Source: Aplectana chamaeleonis (taxonomy: Eukaryota; Nematoda; Chromadorea; Rhabditida; Cosmocercidae). From it: DNA of 64,000 bases. The stretch spans positions 1 through 64,000 of the forward strand of contig JAPDOI010001345.1 in assembly GCA_029168955.1 (NCBI GenBank). The letters run 5' to 3'. Within the stretch, counting starts at the first letter, position 1. Each line of letters starts with the position of its first letter. Below the pieces are notes generated by a model. It was not told the DNA's origin and did no database searches. It saw only the letters and a program-made list of their open reading frames with translations. Positions 45,894-58,200 of the stretch are shown piece after piece. Both the position numbers and the translations under genes were made by a program.

Positions 45894-45963
45894 TATGTAA
45901 AGCTTTTCCAGGTCTCCTCCTGGAGGTGTCTCTATTTTTGGTTGTTGAAGAAAAACAGGCAGA

Positions 45964-46261
45964 ATGCCCAGCATGGAGTGCCCTATCTGCCAAAAACCGC
46001 GTCTTCACCAGGAAGCTCTAATTTCTCACTGTCGCTGTGTACATGACATCAAAGGCTGCTTTGTACAAAAACAGAGATTTGCGAACACAGAGGAATTCGA
46101 GGTGAGCATGTCGCGTCTGAATTCCATGCAACGTATCAACATTGTCTCCTTCAGATGTGGAAAATGTATTCCGGGCTGGATAATTGGATTCCCTGGAAGA
46201 TACAAAAGTCGAGATCGCTTCAAACCCCTAACAATATTTTGCGCTCCTATCGGTGCAACAG
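45964..46261 (+). CDS. Copy D exons a and b (start, finger 1, YRCNR)
   Basis: Exon a (46 codons) starts MPSMECPICQKPRL and includes HQEALISHCRCVH. It ends NTEEFE at a GTGAGC donor. A 53 bp intron ends CTCCTTCAG. Exon b (107 nt) is MWKMYSGLDNWIPWKIQKS ... RSYRCNR, ending in phase 2. Confidence 0.78.
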
Positions 46262-49200
46262 GTGAACCTTTTTTTCTCTTTGACTGTAAATCCGAACAAA
46301 TACGTGGCTCCAGGGCTGTGACCCGGAACAAAGGGGGGGGGGTCGTAAAGTTTTTTAGAAGTTTTTGGGAAACTCCTTTCTCTTCTCCATTCCATTAATT
46401 CTAAATGCAGGGTACAGGGGGAGGACGGGGTACAGGGTGGCGTCGGCGCCAGCCGGCTGGCAGCAGTGACCGCTCTCGGCCGAGTCGCCCCGGCAGCGAG
46501 ATTGATGGCTCGCTGGCTCGATAATTGGCAGTCGGAGTAGATGACGCATGCGAGATCAGGGCTTGTGCATGGAACTCAGCCGTTTTTTCGAACAAAAAGG
46601 ATGACGATTTTCTATATTAAAGCAATTTCTGAGTTTTCTGAGGGTTGAAGTTCTCTGCTAAGGAGGACACAATCTCCGAATTTTCAAGGGGTTGGAACCC
46701 CGGGTGGGCGAGAAACTGACATGAAGGCGAAGTTTTCCCGATTTTTTCAAGGGGTTGGAACCCCGGGTGGGCGAGATTCTGACTTGAGTGCGGGGGGTTG
46801 TCGATTTTTCCAAGGGGTTGGAATCCCGGGTGGGCGAGATTCTGACTTGAGTGCGGAGTTTTCCCGATTTTTTCAAGGGGTTGGAACCCCGGATGGGCGA
46901 GATTCTGACTTGAGTGCGGAGTTTTCCCGATTTTTTCAAGGGGTTGGAACCCCGGATGGGCGAGATTCTGACTTGAGTGCGGAGTTTTCCCGATTTTTTC
47001 AAGGGGTTGGAACCCCGGATGGGCGAGATTCTGACTTGAGTGCGGAGTTTTCGCGATTTTTTCAAGGGGTTGGAACCCCGGATGGGCGAGATTCTGACTT
47101 GAGTGCGGAGTTTTCCCGATTTTTTTAAGGGATTGAAACCCCGGATGGGCGAGATTCTGACATGCAAACGACTTCAACCCCTCAAAAAACAGGATTTGTT
47201 TACTTTAATAAAGGATTTCGTCACCCTTTTTGGGTTAAAAAACGGCTGAGTTCCATGCACAGGCCCTGATCTCGCATGCGTGATCTACTCCGACCGCCAT
47301 TTATCGAGCCAGCCAGCGAGCCATCGATCTCGCTGCCGGGGCGACTCGGGCGAGAGCGGTCACTGCTGCCAGCCGGCTGGCCCCGACGCCACCCCGTACT
47401 CCGTCCTCCCCGTACTCCGTCCTCCCCCAGCTCCGTCCTCCCCCAGCTCCAAATGCCGTAATATAGTGTCGATGTCGATAAGAATGTGTTAGTCAATGCA
47501 CATTTTGTGACTCACTTGTAAAAAAACTTATTATTCACTCCAATTGCACATCTAACAACGCTAAATCACTTGTGAGCAAAGTTAAACAGGTATTTGCACT
47601 CCCATCTCGCACTTTTCTGTGCTGAAAAAAAACGCCGCAACGGTTGAAAAACTTTGAAAGTTGAAATTCACAGAATTCTGAAAAAAATCTATTCGAATTT
47701 CTATAAAATTCTGTTCAATATTATCTCCTAATGTTCGTATAACTCTCTACCTTCACAGAGTAATGCCCTTCGTAGCCCGATTCCTGGTGTGTTCATCGAA
47801 GTGCCGAAATGCGCCTTTATGGAAATCGCCACAACAGGGATTTTTCTTTGAAAATTATCTTTGAGGGGGTGTTTCGCAAATAATTTCATCTATAGGAGGC
47901 CCTGCTGTGCTTATCTGGGCCAAATTCCGGTTCGAAGTTGCGTCTCGACACGCTTTGCGGCCGCACGCTCCCAAGTCAGAAGAGCTTCCAGCGCCGCAGC
48001 CGCCGATCTGCTGACTCTAGGTGGGTTTTGGAGACTGGAAACTGAGAAAAATTGAGAAAATTGTATAAAAAGCCACATTGAGTCGGCTTTGGCGCTGGAA
48101 ACACGACTGACTTGAGCGCGTGCGGCCGCAAAGCGTGTCAAGACGCAATTGCGGGCCGGAATTTGGCCGAGATAAGCACAGTACGTACTAACATTAAGGT
48201 CTAAATTCCCTCAGGCGCGATGTATTGGCCATTCTTTGAAGCCCTCAATTTTCCTATAGAATCCCTTTATACGTCATTGTGCGCTCTAATGCGCGACTGC
48301 GTCGTGTCCGCTCGCATCCAACGGAGGCTCTTCAGTCCTCTGGAGGGAAAGTGTCATTTTTGAAAATATTTTTTTTTACTTTTATTCTACTACTTTTGTT
48401 TTTTTTTTAGAATTGAGCCTATTCTGGGTTAAGGAATCTTAGGTTTCTCTTGCTAGCCGTATTTCCCATTTTGAGACATTAAACCCATTTTCTTCATCAT
48501 TTTCACTGAAAATATTCCATTTTTTGATTTTTTTTCTCTTATTTTTCTCCGATCGACAATGATGACCTTCTGGGTGGTTTTGTTTATTGGACTAATTGGA
48601 TTTTGAACCACGTCGGGTTGGTTATATAAACATACGATTTTCATTAAAAACTTTTGATTGTTTTTCCACTGACTATTTAGTGAATGACTTTTGTTTTGAA
48701 TTTTTCACGGTTTCAAAAAAAATTAATCACATGAGCTCAAGGTGTCGTAAAAATCTTGGAGTTGAACAAATTGGTCAACAGGAGAAGGTCGTAGCTCCTC
48801 CGAAATTCGGCACAACGGCCTGCTCAACCCCGGCTCTATCGCGAAGACACCTTTGAAATATCGTCTAATCGTCTGCATTTTGGCTGCATAATTGCAAGCC
48901 ATACACTCAAAAACCGCGTTCTTGTGAATGACGATAGGATTTAAGATGGCGGTGGTCAGATGGTACGCCGCGCGCGGCGGAGAGCATGCGTTGCGTGTCG
49001 CGTCGCGACGTACGACACGCGTTTATTAGGTCATTTTCCTGCAACGAGATGTTTGGAAAGTCGCCTCCCACCCATATGATAGTATTAGTGCAATAAGTTA
49101 GCTGAAATGAGGTTTATGTAAGCAAACGTTAACTTGGGAACAACTTTTTTGCCGCCTGAATTATGCGATTGTGGGAGGTTCTTACTAAGAGAGCGAAAAG

Positions 49201-52200
49201 TTCTCCATTTTTACGTTATAAACGATGAGATGGAATGTTCTAGCACCCAAAGACTTTTCTCAAAGTTGAGTACAGTCACTTTATTTGTGTTGACTCTGTG
49301 ATAGACGACGGTGGTACGCCGCGACGCAGCACGCGTCGCGTGTCCTCTCCGCGCGCGGCGTACCACTTTTACCGCTCGCGATTTAAGACAGAAGTTCGAA
49401 AATAGTAACTGTTCCAGAGTGGGCGGCAATAAATATTCTTCTCGATATCGGTCTTCAGAAGTTAAAGAGGAGGATTCTGTTAAGTGCTGTCCTGCATTTT
49501 TGAAGGTAATCACTAAGTTGCTACTTTCTATTGAGTTGATGCAAAATTATGGAACGTTTGTTGAAAATATTTTTGTTCAACAAAAACTAACAATTTGTAA
49601 TCAAAACATGTTTGAATGATCATTCGAGAGCATAGTCATCATTCACTTCAAGAACAGCTTCCCATTTACTTGGCTGTCGGTCGATTCCACGCGCGAAGAA
49701 GTCACGATTCTTGGAGGCAATCCATGCTTTCGCATCACCAAGTCACCCAAGTCATCGTAGAATTTGTTTGTTTGCCAGTTTCTCCAAGAACGATTGACAT
49801 GATAGTCCGTCGGTGCTTCGGTCGGTGAGTACGACGGACGTGGGAGCAGATCTCATTCCATATTGGTGATGGATTTGATTACACGGCGCTCAACATGAGG
49901 ACAAGCGTTATCGTGATGAAACCCGATGTGGTTTTTTTGCGCGGTCTTTTCGTTTCGATTGCAGCGTTAAGGCGATAAATTGCTGCTTGACATTTCTGTC
50001 AGGGATTCTCCATTGTTGCCTTTCATCTGCGTCGTTAAATCAATAACAAATGCCATTTGAAATGATTTCCCAATGGATAAAACTGCTTCTGTCCTACCAC
50101 ACACACCACATAGCCTTCTTACAGTGCACGTCTTTTGGTATTCCTTTGGAGGAAACACCTGGCTAAACGCATATCTTTTTTTTAGCGTTTTTGAAGAGAA
50201 GCCATGACTCATCCCCAGTGACAAGATTCTTCGGAGATTGCGTTTGTTCGCTTCGCTGCAGTAAACACTTAGACAATAGGTGCGGGCGGATCGCTGGCTT
50301 TCGGCGGGCGGATCGACCTCCCCTCCCCCGACAGTAGTCAGGGATCCGGCCGCTACTAGCCAGCGATCCGCCCGCCATTTGCCAGCGATCCGCCCTGGAT
50401 TCCACATGTGGGTTATTCCGCTGGCTCCCACAATGGTCTCCGTTTGCGGGACCACCCCCCCCCTTGCCGTGAGGGCCATCCCCTCAGCTGCCAAAAATTA
50501 TTCTCCGGCTTCTAAGTGATTTTTCGGTGATTCGAAGTCACCTTGCAGGATCGGCCTCGAAATGCCGAGTAAGCATTCAATGAGATGGAGCGCCTTTTAT
50601 ACCCTTCGGTCGGCTTACTCTACGCTTTAATTGATACCAGAAAAGAACTCGTCAATGATGGACAAGTTTCACCGTGTAAAATTTGAGCGGGCGTATCGCT
50701 GGCTATCAAAGCAGTGGCGGGCGGATCACTGGCTATCAGAGCCCTGGCGGGCTGATCGCTGGCAGGTTGCGGGCGGATCGCTGCATCTCATAGCTCAGCG
50801 AGCGGATCGCTGGCTTTCAGAGCCCTGGCGGGCGGATCGCTGGCGGGTTGCGGGCGGATCGCTGCATCTCATAGCTCAGCGGGCGTATTGCTGGCTGTCA
50901 AAGCCCTTGCGGGCGGATCGCTGGCAGGTTGCGGGCGGATCGCCGCTACAGAGCTTGCCGGCGATCCGCCCGCTAGCGTGATCAACTTTTCCAGTTGCCG
51001 CTGTCCGCCCGCCAAAACGCAGCGATCCGCCCGCGGAGACAACGAGAGGCAGTGATCCGCCCGGCGAGGCCACGATGGGCAGCGATCCGCGTGCAACTTG
51101 CTGGCGTATCGCCCGCAGAGGCCTTGATTGCCAGCGGTCAGTCCGCACGTATTGTCTGAGTAGGTGATAATTTGAATGCGTTCAGTTTTGTTGTTGTCGG
51201 AGAGCTCGTGGAGCACCCATCCAGCCAGTTTCCATACCTTTCCAAGCTTCAGGCGTCGAGCGATGGTTGATTGATTGACATTAAAGTCTTCAGCCAGCTG
51301 GCCGATTTCTCCTTTCTTTATCCACCAAACTAGTGTCACCTGATTCAAAGCGAATAAACCACTTCCGTACTGCACCATCAGTAATTGTTCCTTGCCAAAA
51401 AGTTAGTTGAGATCGCGAAACCACTGGGCTGCGGTACATCCTTTCTCGTAGTGGTAGATCATAATATGGTGGAGATGAGTGTGATTTTCGAGACGCATGT
51501 TTTATTTACATATTGAGGGTTATTTTCATATAATATTGAGGACGAAACGCCAATTTTTACAAAAGAAAAACGCGGTAATAAAAACGTTCCATGACGCATC
51601 AACCCAATAGTTGTTTAGAGTTTGGCCAATGTACACGGTGACAACATGCATTCAGGAGACCGTGACAGATGATGGCGCCGTGATCGTGGAGTACTGCTTG
51701 TTTCATGCTGGTCATGAGTTGGATCCTTCAGTGATTCCTCGGCAGCCAGAGCATGTCCCGGACCAAATCAGCGTCAGCGATACTCTTGAAAAGATGATTG
51801 CTGAGGAGGCGACGAGTTCAGCCGACGTCTGTCGTTCTCTTGAAGATCGAATCCGAAAGGAATTCGCACTTATTGATTTACGAATGAGATGTGCAAATGA
51901 TGATCTGCACTGTCCATTATGCTCATCGACGATGAAGCAACAAGAAGAGCTGGTGCAGCACTGTCGCGACACTCACAGCTACATGACCTGCGTTGTTGAG
52001 TTTGGAGCTTTCGACAACGAGGCTGGATTCCAGGTGCGACATTCTTTTTAGAGTGTATCATCTTAAATTGGAGCAAGGTCCGGAAGTGGAATGCCCTGTT
52101 TGTTAGCAGGGTCAAGCCGTGTTCCGAAATTATGCAACGGGGGTCGCAAAAAAAATTGACCCGAAAATGAAGGTCAGAGGGGATCGTAAAAAGTTTGGAC

Positions 52201-55200
52201 CAAAGTTAAAAATTTGGTGAAGGTATCTCGAAAATTCTCGATATTTTTGGTCACTAAAATGAAGAATCGTAGCATCGCTCAGGTTTTAGACGCTTGAGCC
52301 CAACCACTGGAGGAACATTTGGCGTCTGACAGTTCTAGGAATCAAATATGATCATTTCGATTTTCCGAACGACCTGAATCAGGGTTTGGTGCGAGGTTCG
52401 GAGCTTCACAAGGGGGGGTCTGAGTTCCGAGGTTGACGCCGCTCACGCCGTTGCGAGCGACAAAAGCGAGTGAAAAGGACCGCATCCGAGTCATATTAAG
52501 TCACCAAATCATCTGTTCTCCGCCCACTTCCAATATGGACTCCGCCCATCGATACAATCACCCTATCAGGCAAATCGGGTACGTTCCGCGTTCGACTCCC
52601 GGCTAGCGTTAGGCCTCTTTCAGAGTTCGATCGCCGCGCGACGCAATGGGATGATAATCATGGAAATCGATCGAGATCGCGTGGCACGTCGATCCGCATT
52701 CAAAACATGCCATCGCGGCGACTAGCAATCGCACTCTGAAACAGGCCTTAGAGAACTCAGGGAACGCGGAGTCCAGCGTAATAGTAGACGGGAGGCCCGC
52801 ATCGTGCACGCCATGATGGCGTAAGCAGCTCCACCAGGAGATTCGAACTAGCATAGTGGGAGACCCGCATGTAGTGGCCAAAATACCAATATTCATTGAA
52901 CTACAGAGTTCGTTATCGTTTCCTACATAACACCCTCGGGTGCTATATCCCTTACTCCAAAATTCCCACTAGGATAAAGTCATAGTGGATGTCCCCTTCC
53001 GGTCTAATCAGTAGACAGGGGACCGCAATGTCAAGAAAACTTGGTCGCTCGACCCTGCAGTCGAGTCGCTATGAGATCGTCTTCCCCATATGGCTCGGGT
53101 TTGCTCTGGCGTTCAACGTGTGTCGAACGCCTACGTTGTTCCTCGGCGGGAGTCCAGCATTGCGAGTCTCGTCCTTTTTCTTGCGGAGAGCCTCCCGCTG
53201 GCCGTACGGAGGGCCTCCCGATGGCAAATATCTGACGCGGTGTCTGATGAGGATTTGCCTGAGCTTAAAGACATCGTTTGCGGTGGAAACCACTTCCCAT
53301 TTTTAGGCTCAATTTAATGAATGAGCCCAATAGACCACTCCGGTGAACTTCGGCGCATCAAAGACGTATGGTTATGAGGTTGAAAGGGTTTAAAAATGAG
53401 CACTCGTCACCAGCTCTCACTAGTCATCTAGCACTTTTGATAGAATATTGGTTCGACCGTCAAACAACATGAAAAACAGTTACGGCACAAACTCCACTTG
53501 CAGAAGAACTTTAAAAATGACAGTGGCGAGGTCTCCAAATGCAGAAAAACTCTAAAAACGATTTTGGCGCGAATTTCAAATTCAAATTTACCGTGTGTTT
53601 AGATTGATTTTCCTTTACAAATGGAGGTTTCTCATGAGCTTTCTCGACATTTTCGTTCACTAGAGAGGCCAAGCTACACAGAAAGAGGAAAAATAATTAA
53701 CTACGATTTTCTGCGCTTGCGATGCCTCTAATTTAAATTAAAGGTAATATAAATTTAAAGGCATCGCACGCGCAGAAAATCGTATATTATTTTTCCTGTT
53801 TTTGTGTAGCTTGGCCTCTCTAGTTAACCGAAAAAGTCGAAAGGGCTCATGACGAACCTTTATTTGTAAAGGAAATTCAGTCTGAACACACGGTAAATCT
53901 GAATTTGAAATTCACGCCAAAATCGTTTTTGAAGTTTTTTTTTTGCATTTGGAGACCGCTTCACCGTCATTTTCAAAGTTTTTCTGCATGTGGAGTTTGT
54001 GCTGTAACTGTTTTTCAGGTTGTTTGACGGTCGCATCAACATTCTATCAAAAGTGCTAGATGGCTAGTGAGAGCTGGTGGCGGATCCTTATTTTTGTACC
54101 CCTTCCAACCTCATAACCCTACGCTTTGGACGCGTCGAAGCTTACCGGTGTGGTCTACTGGGCTCAGTTATGAATTCAAGCCTGAAAATGAAAAGTGGTT
54201 TCCAGCGCGAACGATGCCTTTAATGCTCGAATACTATCATTATGGCTAATGTCGACGCTTCTAACGGCGTAAAGGGGTTAGTCACTGCCAGCGAGCAGCA
54301 ACCGGCGCCGCGACGGTAATGTTCGTAAAATTTCTGTCGTTGCGTCAAGGCTGACGCTCTGCGACCACCCGCCGTTCACTTCAACTCTGCAGACCCCTCA
54401 AGAGTTCCAGTCAAGTACCAGTGTATTACCGTCGTTATCCCAACCAATTTGTTGCTAGCTTTGCTACTTCGGCCAATGCGATGTAACTCGTCCTTTTCCG
54501 GACCGATAGAGAAAGAACATTTATTCTTCCATTTCAGTCTAATTTCCCGTGTTTTTCGATCACTTCTCAATACTAACAGCTCCAAGCCATCGATTCATGC
54601 CCAAAAATTAATAGCATAATTTTTTTAAACCAGTTGTTAATTTATAGGCGTGGAAGGTGGACTCTGAGAGGCGCTCTGCTACGAAGTGGGCAGTTGAACG
54701 TATGTTGCCCTTGAAGACACAGCAATTGGTCTATTACCAGTGTAGCTGGTAGGTCCATTCCGTTCTTGCTGGTCATATTTTTCTTGTGAGTTTGTCGGGG
54801 CTAAGGGGGAAAGACCGCTCTCTCATGCTCGAAGGATATAAAACGTTTTTTGAACCTAAATGTAGTGGCCACGATGAATATTACATTCGAGTTAGGCTCA
54901 AAAACGGGGTTTTCTGGTCGCGAGTCAACGAGTAGTGGAGAAACGGTGAAGAAAAACGTTTAGAATAAGCGACAATAACGGTTTCTAACGTACGTACAGG
55001 TCCAAGGCGCGGACGAGTTTACGCGCCCTGCTAGCTTCCGTAAGTGCGCTCTAATGGCGAGATGTGCGAGTATCGAGCGGTTTGGCAGCACTTAGTATCG
55101 GACTCATCCTGGACTAAGGTGCAGCGTGTACAAAACGCTGCTCTTCGGATCGCCACCGGATGTGCTAGGAGTTCGCCAATCGAGCATTTACACGCCGAGA

Positions 55201-58200
55201 CACGGGTGCTACCAGTAAAGGAGCACTGTCAGCTCCAGGCCCAGCAGCTGTACATTAACATCGTCAAGCACCCCAACCACCCATCTTGGAGAGTACTTGA
55301 GCCTGTAAGAGAGAGAGGTATCAGAAAACCTTTTGCCGATGCTCCAGATAAAGTCGATCTGCAAAGATGGCACGATTCAAATCAAGAACGCCTCCGTCTG
55401 TTGCGCGAGGAGCACACCCATTTCGTCAGAGGGTATCTGGAAAGAGCGGCTGTTAATCCTATTTTTGGGTACTGTGCCGCCTCGAGTTTCTGAGTCTGAG
55501 TCTCAGCTTAGTAGACGTGCCAGATGCACTCTAGCCTCGTTGCGCTGTGGGCACTCAACGTTCCTGAAGTCCTACGTGAACAGGATCGACAATAGCACTC
55601 CCGACGTTTGCTCGGACTGTGGTGGTCCTGGCCACAATACCCTACACTTATTCAACTGTCCAAAGAAGCCTACAACATTGATTACAATAGACCTTTGGAC
55701 GAATCCAACGCTGGTCGCCCAGTTTCTGAACCTATAGCAATTACTCTCTTCGCGGCTGCAAAGAAGGAGAAGAAGATCGAGCGGGCTGAACGTGGCGGAT
55801 TTGCACTGCAATTTGCCGTCGAAAACGTCCGCGGAGCTACGAGCTCGTCATATTGAGGGGCGGGGCGGGTTTAGCAGGCGCACTGGGCTTACGAAATCTT
55901 CACTTCGTGGCCGTTTTCATCGATTTCTGGCCCGTTTTCGCTGCTGTCTTCGACCCCATACCCTACAGCATCTGCCAGCATGGTGTTTCACACTAAAACT
56001 CGAAAACGAGATCTATCGTGAACACTCTCTTAATGGAAATTTGTTCTCTACTCAACACACCTGATTAACATCTATGGGATCCCACTGTTATTTCAGTATT
56101 TGTTTACAGGTCCAGTAGATCTCGAAAGCGCAGGCCCAATCCTGTCTATGTTCGTCCTCGGCATTGCACTTCTTTCATCCAGGTATGTGATAGACAAGTT
56201 TCTTTCAAATCATATATGAACGATATGTTCAGAAATTTGTTGCAAATGATGGGAAAATACTCGTGAAATTCTGCCTGAAGCATATCGGTCATCAACCTGA
56301 GCCTGTAAGAGTGAAGCGTGGATCTGGAGAGTTGGAAACTCCGGCAGTTGAGACCAAGTTTGTTTCTGTTTTTTTTTATCGTGGTGGACGATTCCAAACA
56401 AAACACATGACGGGCTTTTGTGGCCGTCCAAAACTGGGTGATTTTCCGTCTTTTTGGTGGTGGTAAGGCGCTGCTGACTTGTTTTGGAAGGGAAGGAGCA
56501 TCTATGATGGCAAAGATTTGAATAGCGTGTTGAGCGGCGTGTAGAGCGCCATGGTTAGAAGCAGGGATGTGCGGAAAGATATTTCTGGAAACAGAAAACA
56601 GAAAATCTAGTTTGTAAGAAAACAGAAAAAAAATCTCCAAAAATGGGCAGAAAACAGAAAATTTTCTAAAATCATTAAAGGGTGTTCAGCGTACACTAAA
56701 CGAAATTTTTCCAAACATTGGACTTTTTATACATTTTCTGAGTGATCTATGCTTCTTTCATTGAATTTTCAAAACTTGACGGTTGGCAAGAGCAAAAACT
56801 ATTCCAGGTTGTTCAATAAGTTTTGTGGTCGATAAGAAAAACACAGTTTTATGCTTCAAAATACACTTTGTTATTCAGTGTAATCTCCCTGAACATTAAT
56901 ACACTTGCTCTTGACTCTAAGAGAAGGAGCCGCTGCGGCTCCGCGATAGTGCCGCTTCGGCGCCTACAGGCACCGAAGCGGCACTATCGCGGAACCGCGG
57001 CGGCACTACCGCGGAGCCGGTGCGGTTCTAACGCAGAGCCGCTGCGGTACTATCGCTGCGGTGTCGAGGCTCAAGTCACGACAGCAGAATCGTCTGATCG
57101 CGGAGTCGCTGCGGTGCTATCGCGGAACTATCGCAGATCTATCGCGGCACAGTCGAGGGTGGCGGTACTTTCCCGACACTGACGCGGCAAATTTTCTCAG
57201 TGGAATTTGTTTCGTGCTTACTTAGTGGCTTGCGGGGGCTAGCCGACTTTCCAATGAGTGCCTTCATCTCCCTACATGAATCTGTTACCAATTGAGGGAT
57301 CCCGGAGGATTGGTTGATTTGGTTTACCTCGGCGAGGATCAAACCCGGCCGTGTACAGCGAACAGCGGCGGTTATATTTCTCCTAGGCTCATCGGTTCGC
57401 TGTTTTTGATAATCGAAATTGAGAGCTCACTAGAAAAGCCCCAGAGTTTACATGCGCAGACCTACATTTGGAAAATGATGCGAGCATTGCAGCAGTTCGC
57501 AACCCAACTAGAATGTTTTTTAGGCCATATGTTCAACCCGACGAAAAGCCTTTCGGGGAAAGCCAGACTGCAGACATTGCGACTCAGCCATCAGAAACAA
57601 GGTTCGTTTTTTAGCATATACTATGTTGGAAGGACATTTCATGTTCTTAGTCCTAGCGAGAAGAGGGCACCAGGCTTGAGAACGGCTTGGCGGCTCGCAG
57701 TCTTTATGATCTGGCCGTCTGCACCTCTATGTGCCTTGGTATCTCTTGAAATACATCGAGCCGACGAAGACTTCTGCTTCATCTGTAGATTCATCTCTGG
57801 AATTGAGTTAGATTCTGCAGCTGAAGTAAGAGTGCCGCGTTTCACTAAGCTTCATTCGATTATGATTGAAGAGCTGATACTCAGCTTCGTCATTCCATCA
57901 GATGGGTGACCTGCTGATATCAAAGGCAGCATACACGCTCGTAAACTTGATTGAGATAACTACGGAAATTATGGCTGATCGAAAAGTCTTGGCAGCAAAA
58001 CAAATTCATCCCAAGAAAAATCGTGAAAAGTGGGGTTGCTGCTGGTACACAGGTGCAAGACCGAGAACCCTGTGAAAGCTTCCATGGTAGGGGTAACTAA
58101 GGGCGCGAGCTCGTTTGGGACTGTAACTACAATGGATCTCACCCAACCTTAACTTCGACTACTTATCTTCTACGAGTGGCGTCGCGGCTCCTCGGCGTCC

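Larger units (their letters stand above)
52034..54647. other. Intron d-e of copy D
   Basis: Contains the hairpin element 52583-52772, short GCCTCCCG hairpins near 53190-53220 and the inverted MITE pair 53269-54219. The rest shows no recognisable feature. Confidence 0.5.

Noticed and set aside
46617..47177. Long repetitive open frames on both strands (up to 186 codons) with a 21-residue repeat
   Set aside because: They result from the 63 bp minisatellite, whose period is divisible by three. They lie within a foldback element and have no codon bias or conserved start.
49967..50494. 175-codon minus-strand frame as a gene
   Set aside because: It joins element J repeat sequence to the mariner catalytic region in the wrong frame.
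50270..51150. CRISPR-like array from GGCGGATCGCTGGC repeats
   Set aside because: Spacing is irregular, units occur in both orientations, and the context is a eukaryotic transposon.
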